Assembly (NCBI RefSeq): GCF_954871325.1
Contig: NC_088776.1
Location: 23,980,508 to 24,044,507 of the forward strand
Length of the DNA: 64,000 nucleotides
Origin: Gordionus sp. m RMFG-2023
Lineage: Eukaryota; Nematomorpha; Gordioida; Chordodea; Parachordodidae
Direction: 5' to 3'
The notes under the pieces were generated by a model that had not been told where the DNA came from, searched no databases, and saw only the letters and a program-made list of their open reading frames with translations. Positions 1 through 11,975 of the stretch are shown one piece after another. Made by a program: the position numbers and the translations under genes. How positions within the stretch are numbered: position 1 is the stretch's first letter; the number at the start of each line of letters is the position of its first letter.

Positions 1-3000
1 ATATATCATTCCCCTAAAATTATATATAATATAATAATATATAATAATAAATGATAATAACATAATTAATATAAAATAAGTTTTAAAATATTCAAACCCC
101 CCCCCCCCCTCCCCCAAATAGATCTCTCTAGTGTCAGACAGGTGCCCGCCTGCTTAAAACCCACACTAATCAGTGGGTTCCAGGTAATTACAAAGTCCGC
201 CTATCAAATAAGTTGCAAGTTTAATCCCCGTTGTGCAAATTTCTTTTTCATTATTTTTTTGTTCTTAAAATTAATTTGATGTCAGATGCGATGTTAATCT
301 TCGGCAAAATCGTGTAAAAACCGGGCTAAAGATACATCTTGAAGAGATCTGGACAAATAACCGAAGGATTTATAAGGCTGGACCTTGTCTAAGAAAATGT
401 TCATACTACTGCGTTTAGTTGAAAAAGAGACATCTTTGGCGTTTTTCAATCGTAAAATATTTATGAGAATAATTTTATGCAACCTTTTTTTTTGATATAA
501 TAATATGTTATAAAATTATAAATTCGTTTTTGAAGGTTTTGAAGCATCAAATAAATGATTATGACCTTCAAACACCTATTTTAAAAGGTATTATTATATA
601 ATCATAAATTTTAAAATTAAATATAATAATAGCTAAACAAAATTAGGTAAAGAGAAATTAAAAGGATTAATATTTTAGAATACAAAAATGATAACATTTT
701 TTTCATTTTAAGAAGAAGGAAATTCAGTTTTATTTTCTGAGATTTAATATTTTTTTTAAAATTATTAATTAGATAAAATTTAGCAATGATGTGTTAAGAT
801 AACAGGTATAATAAATAAAAAAATTTTAAAAAATGAAAGAAAAATATACAAAATTTTTTTTAAAATTTATTAGAATGATATTAGAGATATCAGCTTTAAT
901 TATATAACTTATTAAATTCTCTAAGTTAATGAGTTATTTAAGATTAAATTGTATTTTGATAAGAAAAAAAAATCAAAAATGAAAATTTGAAAAAAATAGA
1001 ATAAACATTAGATTATAACTTACTTCGTTAAAATTAGATCCTCAAAATGGACTTGAAAATTTTTTTTGAGCCTTATAATCATTACTCGATCGTTATAAGC
1101 AAATTATTTTATGCAAATTAGTTCGGTTGGATTATATCACTTTTATCATGAAGAAATGTTTAAATTTGCTAATCTAAAATTTCTATGAATTCAAATCCTT
1201 GACATCCTCTGAAAACAGGCTAAGTGATAAATAAATTTTTTGACTTAGAGAAGGTAAGTTTAAAAAGAATTGAATTTTTATCGTTCTCCCTAAGAGTTAA
1301 CAATAATACCAATTCCAACCCCAATAAACCAATTAATTTTACTTATGAATTTTATTAATATTCTCGCACTTCCAAATAAATGACGACCTTGATTCATGAT
1401 TTTTTTTTCTTGATTGAATCAAAAATGGGATCTTAAACCATAAAATTGATAAAAAAATCCGCTAATAGACTAGGTTCTAATATGTTGTAACATAAAATTT
1501 TGTGTCATTTACATGCAAATGGTTTTGGTAAATAACATAAAGCTAAACCAAATATTTAGGATTTCTGGCAACATGGTGTTGTCAAGGCCATTTTAAAAAA
1601 ATATAGCACCTTACTCATTCATATGTATATTTTTGGTGAAATCAAGCCTAACCATTCATATAAATGATATTAGATAAGATTATTGTTACAAAATGTGAAA
1701 TTTAATTAAATGAAATAATATATAATTTAAATAATTACAAATACATCATATAAATATCTGTTCTATACTTGGAAATATAAAAGGTCAAACACCTATTCCA
1801 CATAAACAAAGCATTACGTCCAAGGTATAGGCACTTTGGTTTGCATCCCACCAAAAATTAAGGGAAGTATTTCATAAATGACGGAATATTTTTATATTTT
1901 TTATAACAAGTTTTATTTTTAAAATGAGAAAATTTTATTAAAAAATCAAATGTATACCACCTAATATCTATTGAGAAATCAGCAGAGATGCACTGAGTGA
2001 CACATTTATATACTTTGCATCTTTAAATATATCATTAGTTCAAATTTAACTATAACCATTTATTTTACTAATTATGAATTAATTTTTTTTAGAAGATACC
2101 CCAAGTTGCATATATATTTTTTTTAATTGTTATTTAATAAAATTTTATGTTATTTTAATAATTTATTTTATTAATTTTTTTATTTAAATTCTTTTCCGCG
2201 TGGCGTATTTTACGAAATTAATCACCAAAATAAAATAAAAACTAAAAGTTTAAATTTAAAATAATTATGGCTTTGTTTTTCTGGGATCAAAATCGTAAGT
2301 TAACCGAATCGTTAAACAGGTAGCAACCTTTATTAGTTATCAAACCTTTAACGAACCCTTAAAAATTTTGCATCCGAAGCTAAATGGAATTTCTAAGGGA
2401 TGGGGTTAGAACTTATTAACATTTGTATAGATTATCATCGATTAATTTTGATTGGTCGGTCAGTATAAGTTAGTCTTTTTTAAAATTAGTATTTTTATTA
2501 TAGTTAATATTTGTTTAATTAACAATAATATATTTTTGCCCAGGTTTTAATGGTTAAACAAACCAAATTTATTATTTATCACGAACTAGCCTGAACAACA
2601 ATCCCTTATTTTTACATGAATTTGAACCTAAACGAAACCGATATTTGATAATGATAAATTGGACTATAATAAGCTATATTCAAAAAAGAATTAAATATAT
2701 GATTCGAATAATCCGCAATAGTAGTGAAAGAATAGTAAATTACTCGTCTTGTTCGAACACGAATAAATCGAATTATTAAAATATTGAAATAATTATTAAT
2801 ATGTTTTCAATAAAATTTAATTATTTGATTTCCAGAAATCCGAATGGTAGTTCAGGTTTAGGTGAAAAAAAATCACGGTGCTTGTTCGGTTTGTAAAAAA
2901 TAATAATGTCGGTTCGGTTTGAACCGTTGAAATCCTCCGATTTAAATCTTTTTTGAAATTTTGATAAAATTTTATCACTATCTTATATAAAATAATATTG

Positions 3001-3481
3001 ATTGTATACATTTAAAATATGTTTAAGATTCTCTTCTATCTGTTATATCTATTATGAGAAATAATAAATCTCATAGTTGAGAACTCTATACTCAAACTTG
3101 GGTAGCTACTACGGTCTAGCATTATACAAAAATATCTAAAAAATGGTTGCTGTTACTTATTATTCAAAATGGTTAATTAATAAACTTTAAAAGAGTTAGA
3201 AAATCAAAAGGGTTAAATAGGTTAACAGATCTTTTTATAGGTTCAGTTTAGATGATAAAATTTACCGTTCAGGTTTGTTTTATGTTCTGTAAATAATAAC
3301 GGGTAATATCGGTTACGATCTCTGGTCATTTCCACTGATAACTTGTTGATCTCCAGGTGATGTGATTAACAAGGTATACAGCTCCTTTGGAAGTTCTTTT
3401 CAAAAACTTTTTGTCTTAAAAATGCATTTTAATTTCATTTATAACTTGATTTTTTCTTTATCATTAGATTAGATTATTAGG
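1..3481. other. A+T-rich intergenic stretch
   Basis: No recognisable gene apart from the weak coding-like pocket at 294-482. A 13-base poly(C) run occupies 97-109. A less A+T-rich patch at 130-235 contains a 7-bp hairpin (AACCCAC/GTGGGTT, about 158-181) and may be an old tRNA-like SINE piece. Around 2280-3330 several 'aaccg/cggtt' motifs suggest a decayed MITE, but I could not define its ends. Confidence 0.5.
294..482 (-). CDS. Possible terminal coding exon, unidentified product
   Basis: A 62-codon minus-strand frame ends in TAA and lies in a pocket clearly less A+T-rich than its surroundings. The residue mix is protein-like, with charged and polar residues spread through it and no homopolymer bias; it ends in ARFLHDFAED. 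The ATG at its start could be genuine or could be an internal Met of a terminal exon. The sequence just upstream on the minus strand is a purine run ending in AG, which makes a poor splice acceptor. I do not recognise the family. It could be the last exon of a gene continuing beyond this pocket, a pseudogene, or chance. Base composition is the main support. Confidence 0.28.
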   Translation of the reverse strand: MHKIILINILRLKNAKDVSFSTKRSSMNIFLDKVQPYKSFGYLSRSLQDVSLARFLHDFAED

Positions 3482-3856
3482 TAAGGCGATAGCTGATGGG
3501 TATATATTGTTTTATTTTTTGTATTTCATATCATTATTTGAGCGCATTTTATTAATTTGATTTTGCAGGATAGAATACCCACCCTATAAATTTCAGACAA
3601 TTTTATGACAAACTTTTTAAGAAAAATTTATATTAATTTTTTCATATTTCTGAATATTTTTAATGTACATTGAAATTTCTTATAAATTTTATTACAAAAT
3701 TGTCTGAAATTCATAAGATGGGTATTCTACACATATTGAGATGCATTTCCGGCAAAATCACATTTTTAATTTAATAAATAAAACGCACTCGATTAATAAT
3801 CTAAAATGCAGAAAATAACAAAATATTAAAACAATACCCATCAAATTATCGCCTTA
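3482..3856. mobile_element. Foldback (long-inverted-repeat) MITE
   Basis: Nearly the whole 375-bp element is a palindrome. The left end reads TAAGGCGATAGCTGATGGGT and the right end is its imperfect complement (ACCCATCAAATTATCGCCTTA). An inner pair also matches in inverted orientation: 'atttcagacaatttt' near 3590 and 'aaaattgtctgaaat' near 3695. The arms are about 140-150 bp and flank a short A+T-rich centre. No reading frame is present. The flanking bases do not give an unambiguous target duplication, so the superfamily is open. Confidence 0.7.
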
Positions 3857-4434
3857 ACGATTATTATAATAATTTTCTTGTTAAAAATTATATGTCCAGA
3901 TTAAAAATTTTAAAAATTCTGACAATATATTTTAGTATAAATTATTTTATAATTAAAAAAATAAATTATGTAAATAAATAGTAAATTTTATTATTTAAAC
4001 AAATCGAATAATGGGCTGTCTGATTAATATTCGGTTTTAAATAGGCCTAGCCTGTGGTATGTGTAAAAATTAAGTTATTGGCATTGGTACTTATGGTGTA
4101 ATATATTTATAAATCCTTGTAAGCTTTTTTGTAAATGGAAGAACAAAGAAGAAATTGCGGAGATAATTTTATAGGTATTAATTCGAAGTTTATAAATGGG
4201 AGGGGGGAAGGATATAAATTTAAATTAAAAGATATTACTGGGAGATACAGGGAATGTGATGTATGTTAGATATTATAGGGATGTTATAAAAAATGGAAAA
4301 AAAAGTAAAACAGGGGAAAAACAAAACAAAGGAAAAATATTATTTTAGCGAAATTTTTAAATAAAAAATTAAATTTATAAAATGAATAATCTTATTTTTT
4401 AAAATCCAACTTAGTAAAATAAAAGGATAGTTAT
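3857..4434. other. A+T-rich intergenic spacer
   Basis: Nothing gene-like is visible. A short G-rich patch lies at 4199-4210, with otherwise plain A+T-rich sequence up to the hAT element's target duplication at 4427-4434. Confidence 0.5.
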
Positions 4435-5472
4435 TAGAGGTGGGCGCGGGCCGTGAAATTACGCGTGATACATCGTGTCACGGTGGGCCACAGCGTGAGT
4501 GTGAATAAATTTTAAATTATAAGGCGTGACGGGCCTTCCCAAAATTTTTCCCGGGCGTGATCGGGCGTGAACATGAATTTCCCGTGAATCACGAAAATTT
4601 TAATTTTTAATTATAAATATAAATTTGCAATTTTATAATTATAATACATATTTTCTAATTTAATTTAGTTCTTTTTTAAAAAAGAAAAATTTTTGAAAGC
4701 AAAAAATATTCCGGCATTTTATAAACAACATCTGGTGTCACGTTCTTTTTATGTTTAGGTGTTTTGTCGCGAGATTTTTTACTTAAATTTTAAAATTTAT
4801 TCTCAAGCACTTAAGGTAGGCTTAATTCTAGATCCTTATTTCAAAAGCCTTAAGTTTTTACGAAGAAAAGGAAGATATTTACAAAACAATCTTAAAAATG
4901 TGAAATGATATAAAATTAGATGATATGCATAAGTCAATGCCAACTGTCATTTATAACTTTCCTAATTCATCCTACATTCATAAAAACCATATATTCTAAA
5001 TGAAACATATTTTTACCGATGAAAGCTGTGTGAATTTAAAATTCATCCCATAAAACAAATAAAAATTGCAATATTTTGAAGTTTTGGACAGGAAAATTTA
5101 TTTCCTTTTTTGAGAAAATTAGAGAGCAAAATTTTGTCCCTGGCAAATTTGGCTTCTAGTGAAAGGTTATTTTCTGTAGCCAATCGCCTATTAAAGGAAA
5201 GGCGTACACACTTGAAATAAAAAAAAATAGACATTCTACTTTTTCTCAGTAAAAATTTGGATTTATAATATGTATTTATTTTTCGTTATTATGGATTATG
5301 GAATTAAAGAAATAAATAGAATAAATTCAAATAAGTGTAAAAAATTATTAAAGTTTTGAAAAATTTAAAAACACCCTGAATTATCGGCCGTGAATCAAAA
5401 TATTGCTTTCGTGAGCGGGTCGAGTCGAAATTTTTTTAGTGGTAAGCGTGAATATTTTCGCGCCCACCTCTA
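4435..5472 (+). mobile_element. Deleted hAT transposon, perfect 8-bp target duplication
   Basis: The ends are inverted repeats (TAGAGGTGGGCGCG at the left, CGCGCCCACCTCTA at the right). The element is flanked by an exact 8-bp duplication, ATAGTTAT, at 4427-4434 and 5473-5480. The 8-bp duplication and the RGGTGGGC-type terminus are hAT hallmarks. At 1,038 bp it is too short for a full transposase gene (normally about 2 kb or more), but a 3' transposase remnant survives inside it. The exact duplication suggests fairly recent movement, by an element that was already internally deleted. Confidence 0.88.
4810..5265 (+). pseudogene. hAT transposase C-terminal remnant
   Basis: Two pieces are readable on the plus strand. 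Around 4810-4870 the translation LILDPYFKSLKFL matches the 'LDPRFK' block of hAT transposases. Around 5125-5216 the translation LASSERLFSVANRLLKERR is the conserved hAT C-terminal dimerisation block (S-ERLFS-A--RLL-ERR), followed by KNLD-like sequence near 5255. The BED zinc finger and most of the RNase-H-like catalytic core are missing, and stops interrupt the frame between the pieces. The longest open frame over this stretch is antisense (5043-5234) and is a shadow. Confidence 0.8.
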
Positions 5473-8400
5473 ATAGTTATATTATAAATATATTTTACAC
5501 ATAATATTTGAATATAAATCCTTGCAGACCCCTTCCCCAAGTTTCGTTTTTTAGTTATAGGAATTTTTTACCTACCTGTGTAGGATTAACGAGGGTGCCA
5601 TATTTGCCCATTACTATGTCATTTTCAAACAATATTCAAATGTAATGTATAATAGAAGGAACGATATCAAAAAAAATTTATGATGTCACCAATTTGATTG
5701 ACATAGGATGGTATAAAAATAAAATAAAATTTAATAAAAATTTAATATTTATTATATTATTATTATAATACCGTACCAATATTCCAAATCAAACATGTAT
5801 TTCTTATTTTATTTCTATTCTTCTATGTAATCTTTAACCAAACCCAAAACATTTATATAAAATTTTGTAATTCGAAATTTAAAAAAAATAACAAAAAAAT
5901 GATAAATTTTAGAATAAAACAATATTATTATAAATAATTATCAAAAAAAAAATTAATAAAATTTTAATGCCTTATGAAAAAATATATTAGTTTAAAATTA
6001 TAATTATTTTAATAAAAAGGAAATTTTATAAAAAATTATTCAACAAAAACTTAAAATTATCGAAAATAATACCTTGGCGCTTCTCTCAGGTGGATCAATA
6101 CTCAATCCCGTTTAGTTCCTATTTTCAAGTTAGAGAGCCTTTTTTATATAAATATATTCCGTATCTAATCCAATACATATTAGCTTTTTGCAAAAGAAAA
6201 AAATTTAAAAGCATTATTTTTTATTACAAAATTTTATTTACACTTTTTAACTTTATTATAGTTATATTAAAAATTATCCCATTGTTTTATATTTTTTATT
6301 ATTATATTATAATATAAAAAAATGTAGTATTTTTTAAAACTTTTTAATCTGAAATAATGTAACAAAAAATGTTGGAATTTTATTTTAATCATCATAATTC
6401 ATCATTTTATAATTAACCGGCGTGATTATCCAACACATCACAAAAATATTTTTTATAATTATTAATCTTACCTATATAACATAATAAATAGTAGAAACCT
6501 GCAAGGAAAATGCTAAAAATTCTGAACTGAGCTTAAATTTAAAAAAAAATTTTACTCCGGATCAAATATATTTGATAAATAAAAAATATTTATAAGCCAA
6601 AAATAATTTTCAATTTAATCAGATGCTATAAATTATCACCTCAAATTACATCTTTTTTTTTAAATTATAAATTTAATAGTTGATAGCCCCTAAATATGTG
6701 GTATATATACATTTCAAAATACGTAGTTATACCTTTATACATTATTATTATATTAAATTTTATAATGCAAATATTTGACTTATACCACCTATACTTTTTA
6801 AAAATATAAGCAATAATTTAATAAAATTTAAAAAGGTAATCTTACTTTAGAAGATAAATAAAATAATGTATGAACTTGACGTTTAATATTAAAATAAAAA
6901 TATCACTAATCCAAATGTATTTTTAAATGATGACCTGCGTTCTTCGACTAAATGTTACTTGTAAATATTTGATGATAATTACGAGGAAACTTTCTTAACA
7001 AAAAATTAACTACCTAATATTATGATAACAAAAAAGACAACTTACAAGATTAATGAGTCTATCTTTATAATAATAAAATGGCAAGGAAACCAAAATTTAA
7101 ATACTGAAATTTTATTCAAAATTGATAATAGCATTTCATAATAATCAATAAAATAACACAATTACAATAAAATAATTTTAAAAAACAAAAAATTGTCAAG
7201 AGGTTCCTTGGAAACTAAATTAGAGTAATTGAAATGCGATTTGAATGCATTATATAATTTCAATTTCATTTTTTAAACCTACAATTTTAAGAAATTTATA
7301 AGATATGTATGTTGGTCTACTGGGCAGACCCATGAATTTTGCGAAGGAAAAATGACAAATCATATCTGCAATAGAGATCATATTTCAAGACCAGGATTTG
7401 TAATTTTTTTTCGTCTACCCCGGATTTTATTTTGGTTCGATTAAATTTTTAAAATTTTGCTAATTTAATGCATTTAAATATTTTGGTTGTATTGAAGATA
7501 TTAGGAGAAAATAAATGTTAAATGATCCCCTAGATTTTCCTTGTTAATTTTAATTAATACAATTTATAAAAAATTCTAACAGGGAATTTTTTAGGCCCGA
7601 TCCGGCAGGCTCGTGACAGGTGATAGGCTCCAGGCCGCTAAAATTAGGCTATTTTAAAGAGCTAAATTTTAGTTCCTGTGAATTAATTTTGATTTCTCTT
7701 TTTTCTTGAATAAATTGATTTTTTTGGTAATTTTAATTACGAGCTTCTTTTCTTAGGGCTTATAGGAAATTGGGGTTAAAGAGCCACAAATATTTTCATC
7801 CCCCACTAACAATTTCAAAGTGGCGCGTCAGCCAGTATTATAATAATACTATTCTTGGGCAGGTAGGTCTGGAAAAAATTATAAATCAATTATTATGATA
7901 AAAAAAATGATAGCGCGTCAGCTGAAAAGTTGAAATAAAATTTATCTTATAGCGAATACCGAACATAATGTCCCAGACAAAAATACCCCAATATTAGAAG
8001 AAAAAAATCAAATCCTTAAAAAACAAGATTTTCCTTGCCCGAGAGATAATATATTCATAATTAAAACATATTAAATTCTTCATTAATTTTTTTTTTTAAA
8101 TGAGCTGCTCCCCTTTTTTCCATATATTTTGCACGAGTTGTTCAGCATTTGAGATAATTACGGGTTCTAGCTATTTTGGAACATGAGTATTTTTTTATAG
8201 TAATGCAATTTCATGAGCTTTGGGTTAATTTTTTTTTCAAGTTCGATTCAAATTTTTTTTATTTAAACTGTTAAAAAATACGATATTTCTGAAAGCGAAA
8301 AAATTCAAGTGCTAAAGAGATACATAAAAATTTGGTCTGAAAATTTTAAAATTAATGTCCCAATCCCACCAAGTCTGGGCAAAGGTATGTCCAACTGATC

Positions 8401-8732
8401 TGACTCGGCTGGATCGAACTCTGATCTGTCCGCGCAGGACTTTGCGTTGGATGATAGTTAAAATGATTCTCTGGGCATAAATGTCTTTAACAAAATGGCA
8501 CTAGACCAAAATATACCAATTTTCAAAATGCCTAGATAAATGAAATTTAAAAAAATAAATATTTAAAATAAAATAATTTTTTAAGGGGTTTTAAGAAAAT
8601 AATGGATCGTTATATGAAGGCCTTATGGGTTTCCAACTTTGAATTCTTTAGAAAAGAGACAACATAAATAAAAAGAAACTAAAAAATTCAAATTCAGAAA
8701 AAGATACAATTTTTTAAATAAGATATTCATAG
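5473..8732. other. A+T-rich intergenic stretch
   Basis: I see no gene. The open frame at 6090-6317 is hydrophobic F/I/Y-rich translation typical of A+T-rich DNA. At 7575-7660 a GC-richer patch with 'ggcccgatccggcaggc' resembles the G+C-rich MITE ends seen elsewhere in the window and may be an old fragment. Confidence 0.45.
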
Positions 8733-9071
8733 TAGAGATCTGCATAAGTAGGTCTGGCCTAATATTTTTTAAAAAAATTTGGGCCGGACCGGGTCGGGCC
8801 TTAAATTTTTTTTAAAATATATCTAAATTTATCAATTTTATGTTGAATTTTTATGTAAAATAAAAATATGTGATTTTATTTATAGAAAATAGACGCCATA
8901 TAACATAAATCGTTTATTTTGAGTAATTATAAGAATTAATTTCTATATTTAAATAAATTCGGGCCGGGCCAGCAAAATTTTTTAAAAAAAATTTCGGGTT
9001 CGGGCCGGGCAAAACTTTATAAAAAAAATTTCTGGCCGGGCTTGAAAAATTAGGCCCGATGCAGATCACTA
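8733..9071. mobile_element. hAT-type MITE of the TAGAGATCTGCA family, copy 1
   Basis: This is a 339-bp non-coding element. The left end TAGAGATCTGCATAAG pairs with the right end GCAGATCACTA. It has several GGGCCGGGC-type subterminal motifs at both ends. Flanking octamers are attcatag (8725-8732) and attaatag (9072-9079), one mismatch apart. A second copy with the same ends and interior lies at 48444-48810. It has no coding capacity and would depend on a hAT transposase in trans. Confidence 0.82.
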
Positions 9072-11685
9072 ATTAATAGTGAATCGCATTTCCAATACTT
9101 AAAATTTAAAGGAATAAAAAGGGGACAATTGACAGCACTAAGGATTGTTTCCATATAAAATCCCTGACATAGATACGACAAAAGGACTGAAAAATATCAC
9201 GGACAAAAAGATACTGGATAAAAATAGACCAATTTTAGAATTTTTTTTAATGCTTTAATAAAAGCTAATTTAAAAATCCTCTTAGGGATTTAAAATTATT
9301 TCAAAAGTTGGGGTATTTTCTTCAGATGCCTTTTTGTTTGTCCGGGATATTTATGCCAGTAATTCTTCTTTATGAGATGACTAGTATAATAAGTACATTT
9401 TTTCGATATTTAAATTATTTTTTTAAAATGAGTATTTTTTATATTATTTGCACGTCATATTTTTCTCTGTTAAACCATATAATATAAGTATAGGAATAGA
9501 AAATTAAATCCTATTCCTTAGAAATAAAATGAATTTAAAAATTAGTCCATCTCAACCAATCCCAGTGTTCATAAAATGTGTTTAGTTGTTACTATAATAA
9601 CTAACTAACCACTTTAATTCATCAATTTATACTTTCTATTCACTTTAAAATCTTGTGAATAGTTAAAATTCTCTTTATATTCTTTTGAAAAAAAATAATA
9701 ATAGAGAAGAAACAAGAGAAAGGGGAAAACTTACAAAATATAAATTGTATTTAATATTTACTTATATACCTGATCTGATCACATCATTTTTTTAATATTA
9801 CATTTCAAATTACAATTATAAATTTAAATGTAAAATAAAAATGTGCGACTAAATTATATAAAATTTAGTTTTTAGTATAAAAGAAGAAAAGAAAATGATG
9901 GTTGGTCCAGTCCACCACTAAAAGGCTGTATATCAATATGGAAAAGGAAATAACATTTTTATCGTATAGAAAACAAAATACAAGGTATAGTAAGAGAGAA
10001 AATATATAAAATAATTATTCCATTAAATATTATATTTATTATTTTACCTGTAACATAATTTTAATAAGATATAATATATTGATTTGTATATTTGTTTGTT
10101 TTAGATGATAGTCGCCTTATTAGCAAATAACAAAAATTATATCAAATATTTTTACATTAGAAAAGGGCAGTTTTTGAGTATTATGAACTAACTTTAAATT
10201 TGTATTTGTTTTATTATCTATCTTTGATACGACATGTGAGAAAATTAAGAATGATTAAAAATCAAATTCGAAGTAAAACTTCTTAAAAAATTATTACAAG
10301 TATAAATAAATTATTATATAAATAATGTACAAAAATTTTGTAGACTGGCGCCAGATAAGTTTCTTATTCTTTCTCCCCCTCCCTTTTGCCTAAAATAATT
10401 AATTTTGTATGATATCCAAATTTATCATTTTTCATAATTTATGTTCTTATTTTAAATGATGATTAAATTATGTGTAATAAAATATAAATAGGAAAAGACA
10501 AGAAAGGCAATAAAATTTTTATTCTTTTTTTTATAGAAGAAAAGGCTAATTTTTAGAAGATGATGGGGTAGAACATTTCCGAAAGACCTTATATCTGAAA
10601 AGGGAAGATCGCAGCTAAGATAAGACTTCGATGTATGCGATTATTGATGTAATATTACGATTTAACAATGTCCATTTAATCTAATAAAGAAAATCACAAT
10701 ATCAACCAGAAATCTGCATTTCCCAAGACGGGCAACGTCTAAAATTTTTTTTGTATTTATTTTGGTGTTCAGCAACATATTTCGATTTAAGCATTATATT
10801 TTAAATCGGACCGGGCAAAAAAATTAAAAATGGGACGGGAATTAACTATTTAACTTTATTCCCGGCTATAAAGAATTTTCCATTAATACCTATGATATCA
10901 ATTATTTTATAAATTCATGGTTGAAAATACAATAAACCACAAAAAACCCGAAATAAATAAAGAGAAAAAAACACCTTACATGAACATGACCATCATTTTT
11001 TTTAAATGAAATTGTATGGTCAATGTTGGTTAAGTTATGTCAATTTTTTTTGTCATTCGATCCTATTATTTACATTAAAAAAAATGCTATCCGTTATTGA
11101 TATTGCTAATGATAAAGCTACGATATTGAAGTTTGATACCTATTCTTTATTTGAATAAAATAATTTTTATTAATCAATCAATAGCGTTTTCATTTTCAAA
11201 AAGTAGTTTTTTAGGTACGAAAATCTTTGCTATGCGATAAGTGTAAAAGCAAAAACAATTTTTGAAATCTTTCCATTTAAACGGTTCCCATACTTTAAAA
11301 AAAGGAAACTAACATCGTTACTATTTTTACGGAGTAACATTTTAAGATTTATAACTTTTTGGATAAACTAGAAAATTAAAAGCGCTCGGGATAAATAAGA
11401 AATTTGTTTCTATGCTTTTTTTCTGAGATCCGGCTGAGAAAACATTTGGGAAACTCTGACCCAAATAGGGAATTATTATTATCGATGTCTTATGCTACCG
11501 AATTCAAAGGAAAAATTGTATTCTACCTCAAGACTTTGATAGACACACGCAGTGAATTTATATTTCTAATATAATCTATCATATCACCGCAACACCATTT
11601 TCAAACAAATTATAGGTAGTTAAATAATTCTCTCTACCAAAATAATGTCAAAATTTATTCAGAATTGTGTTTAAATTCACATTGA
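9072..11685. other. A+T-rich intergenic stretch
   Basis: No gene recognised. Plain A+T-rich sequence, with a small GC-richer patch at 10715-10875 containing 'gggcaacgtc', 'ggaccgggca' and 'cccggct', which may be another decayed MITE. Confidence 0.45.
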
Positions 11686-11975
11686 CAGTGGCGTAGCTAG
11701 GAATTTTTCCCAATTTTAATTCTAATAACACATTTCGACATAACTTTTATAGATATACGTTTCAATTTATTATATTTTTATAGAAATCAATTTACAAATA
11801 AAGCGATTATTTAAAATATATATTATATTGCTTTAATTATAAATATTATATTGCCTTATTTATAAATTATATACTTTAAAACTATAGTCTTTTGAACGTA
11901 TAATCTAAAAAAAAATTTTTTTGCTCTGGGGGGGGGGTCCAAACCCGATCCACCCCCTCCGTAGCTACGCTATTG
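11686..11975. mobile_element. hAT-type MITE of the CAGTGGCGTAGC family, copy 1
   Basis: This is a 290-bp non-coding element. The left end CAGTGGCGTAGCTAGG is inverted at the right end (CCGTAGCTACGCTATTG). Flanking octamers are cacattga (11678-11685) and cacactga (11976-11983), one mismatch. A 10-base poly(G) lies at 11928-11937. The same ends occur in the MITE at 33119-33344, which also shares the 'ttatacgttcaaaagac' type interior in opposite orientation. Confidence 0.85.

Noticed and set aside
5043-5234. 63-codon minus-strand frame
   Set aside because: Antisense to recognisable hAT transposase sequence on the plus strand.
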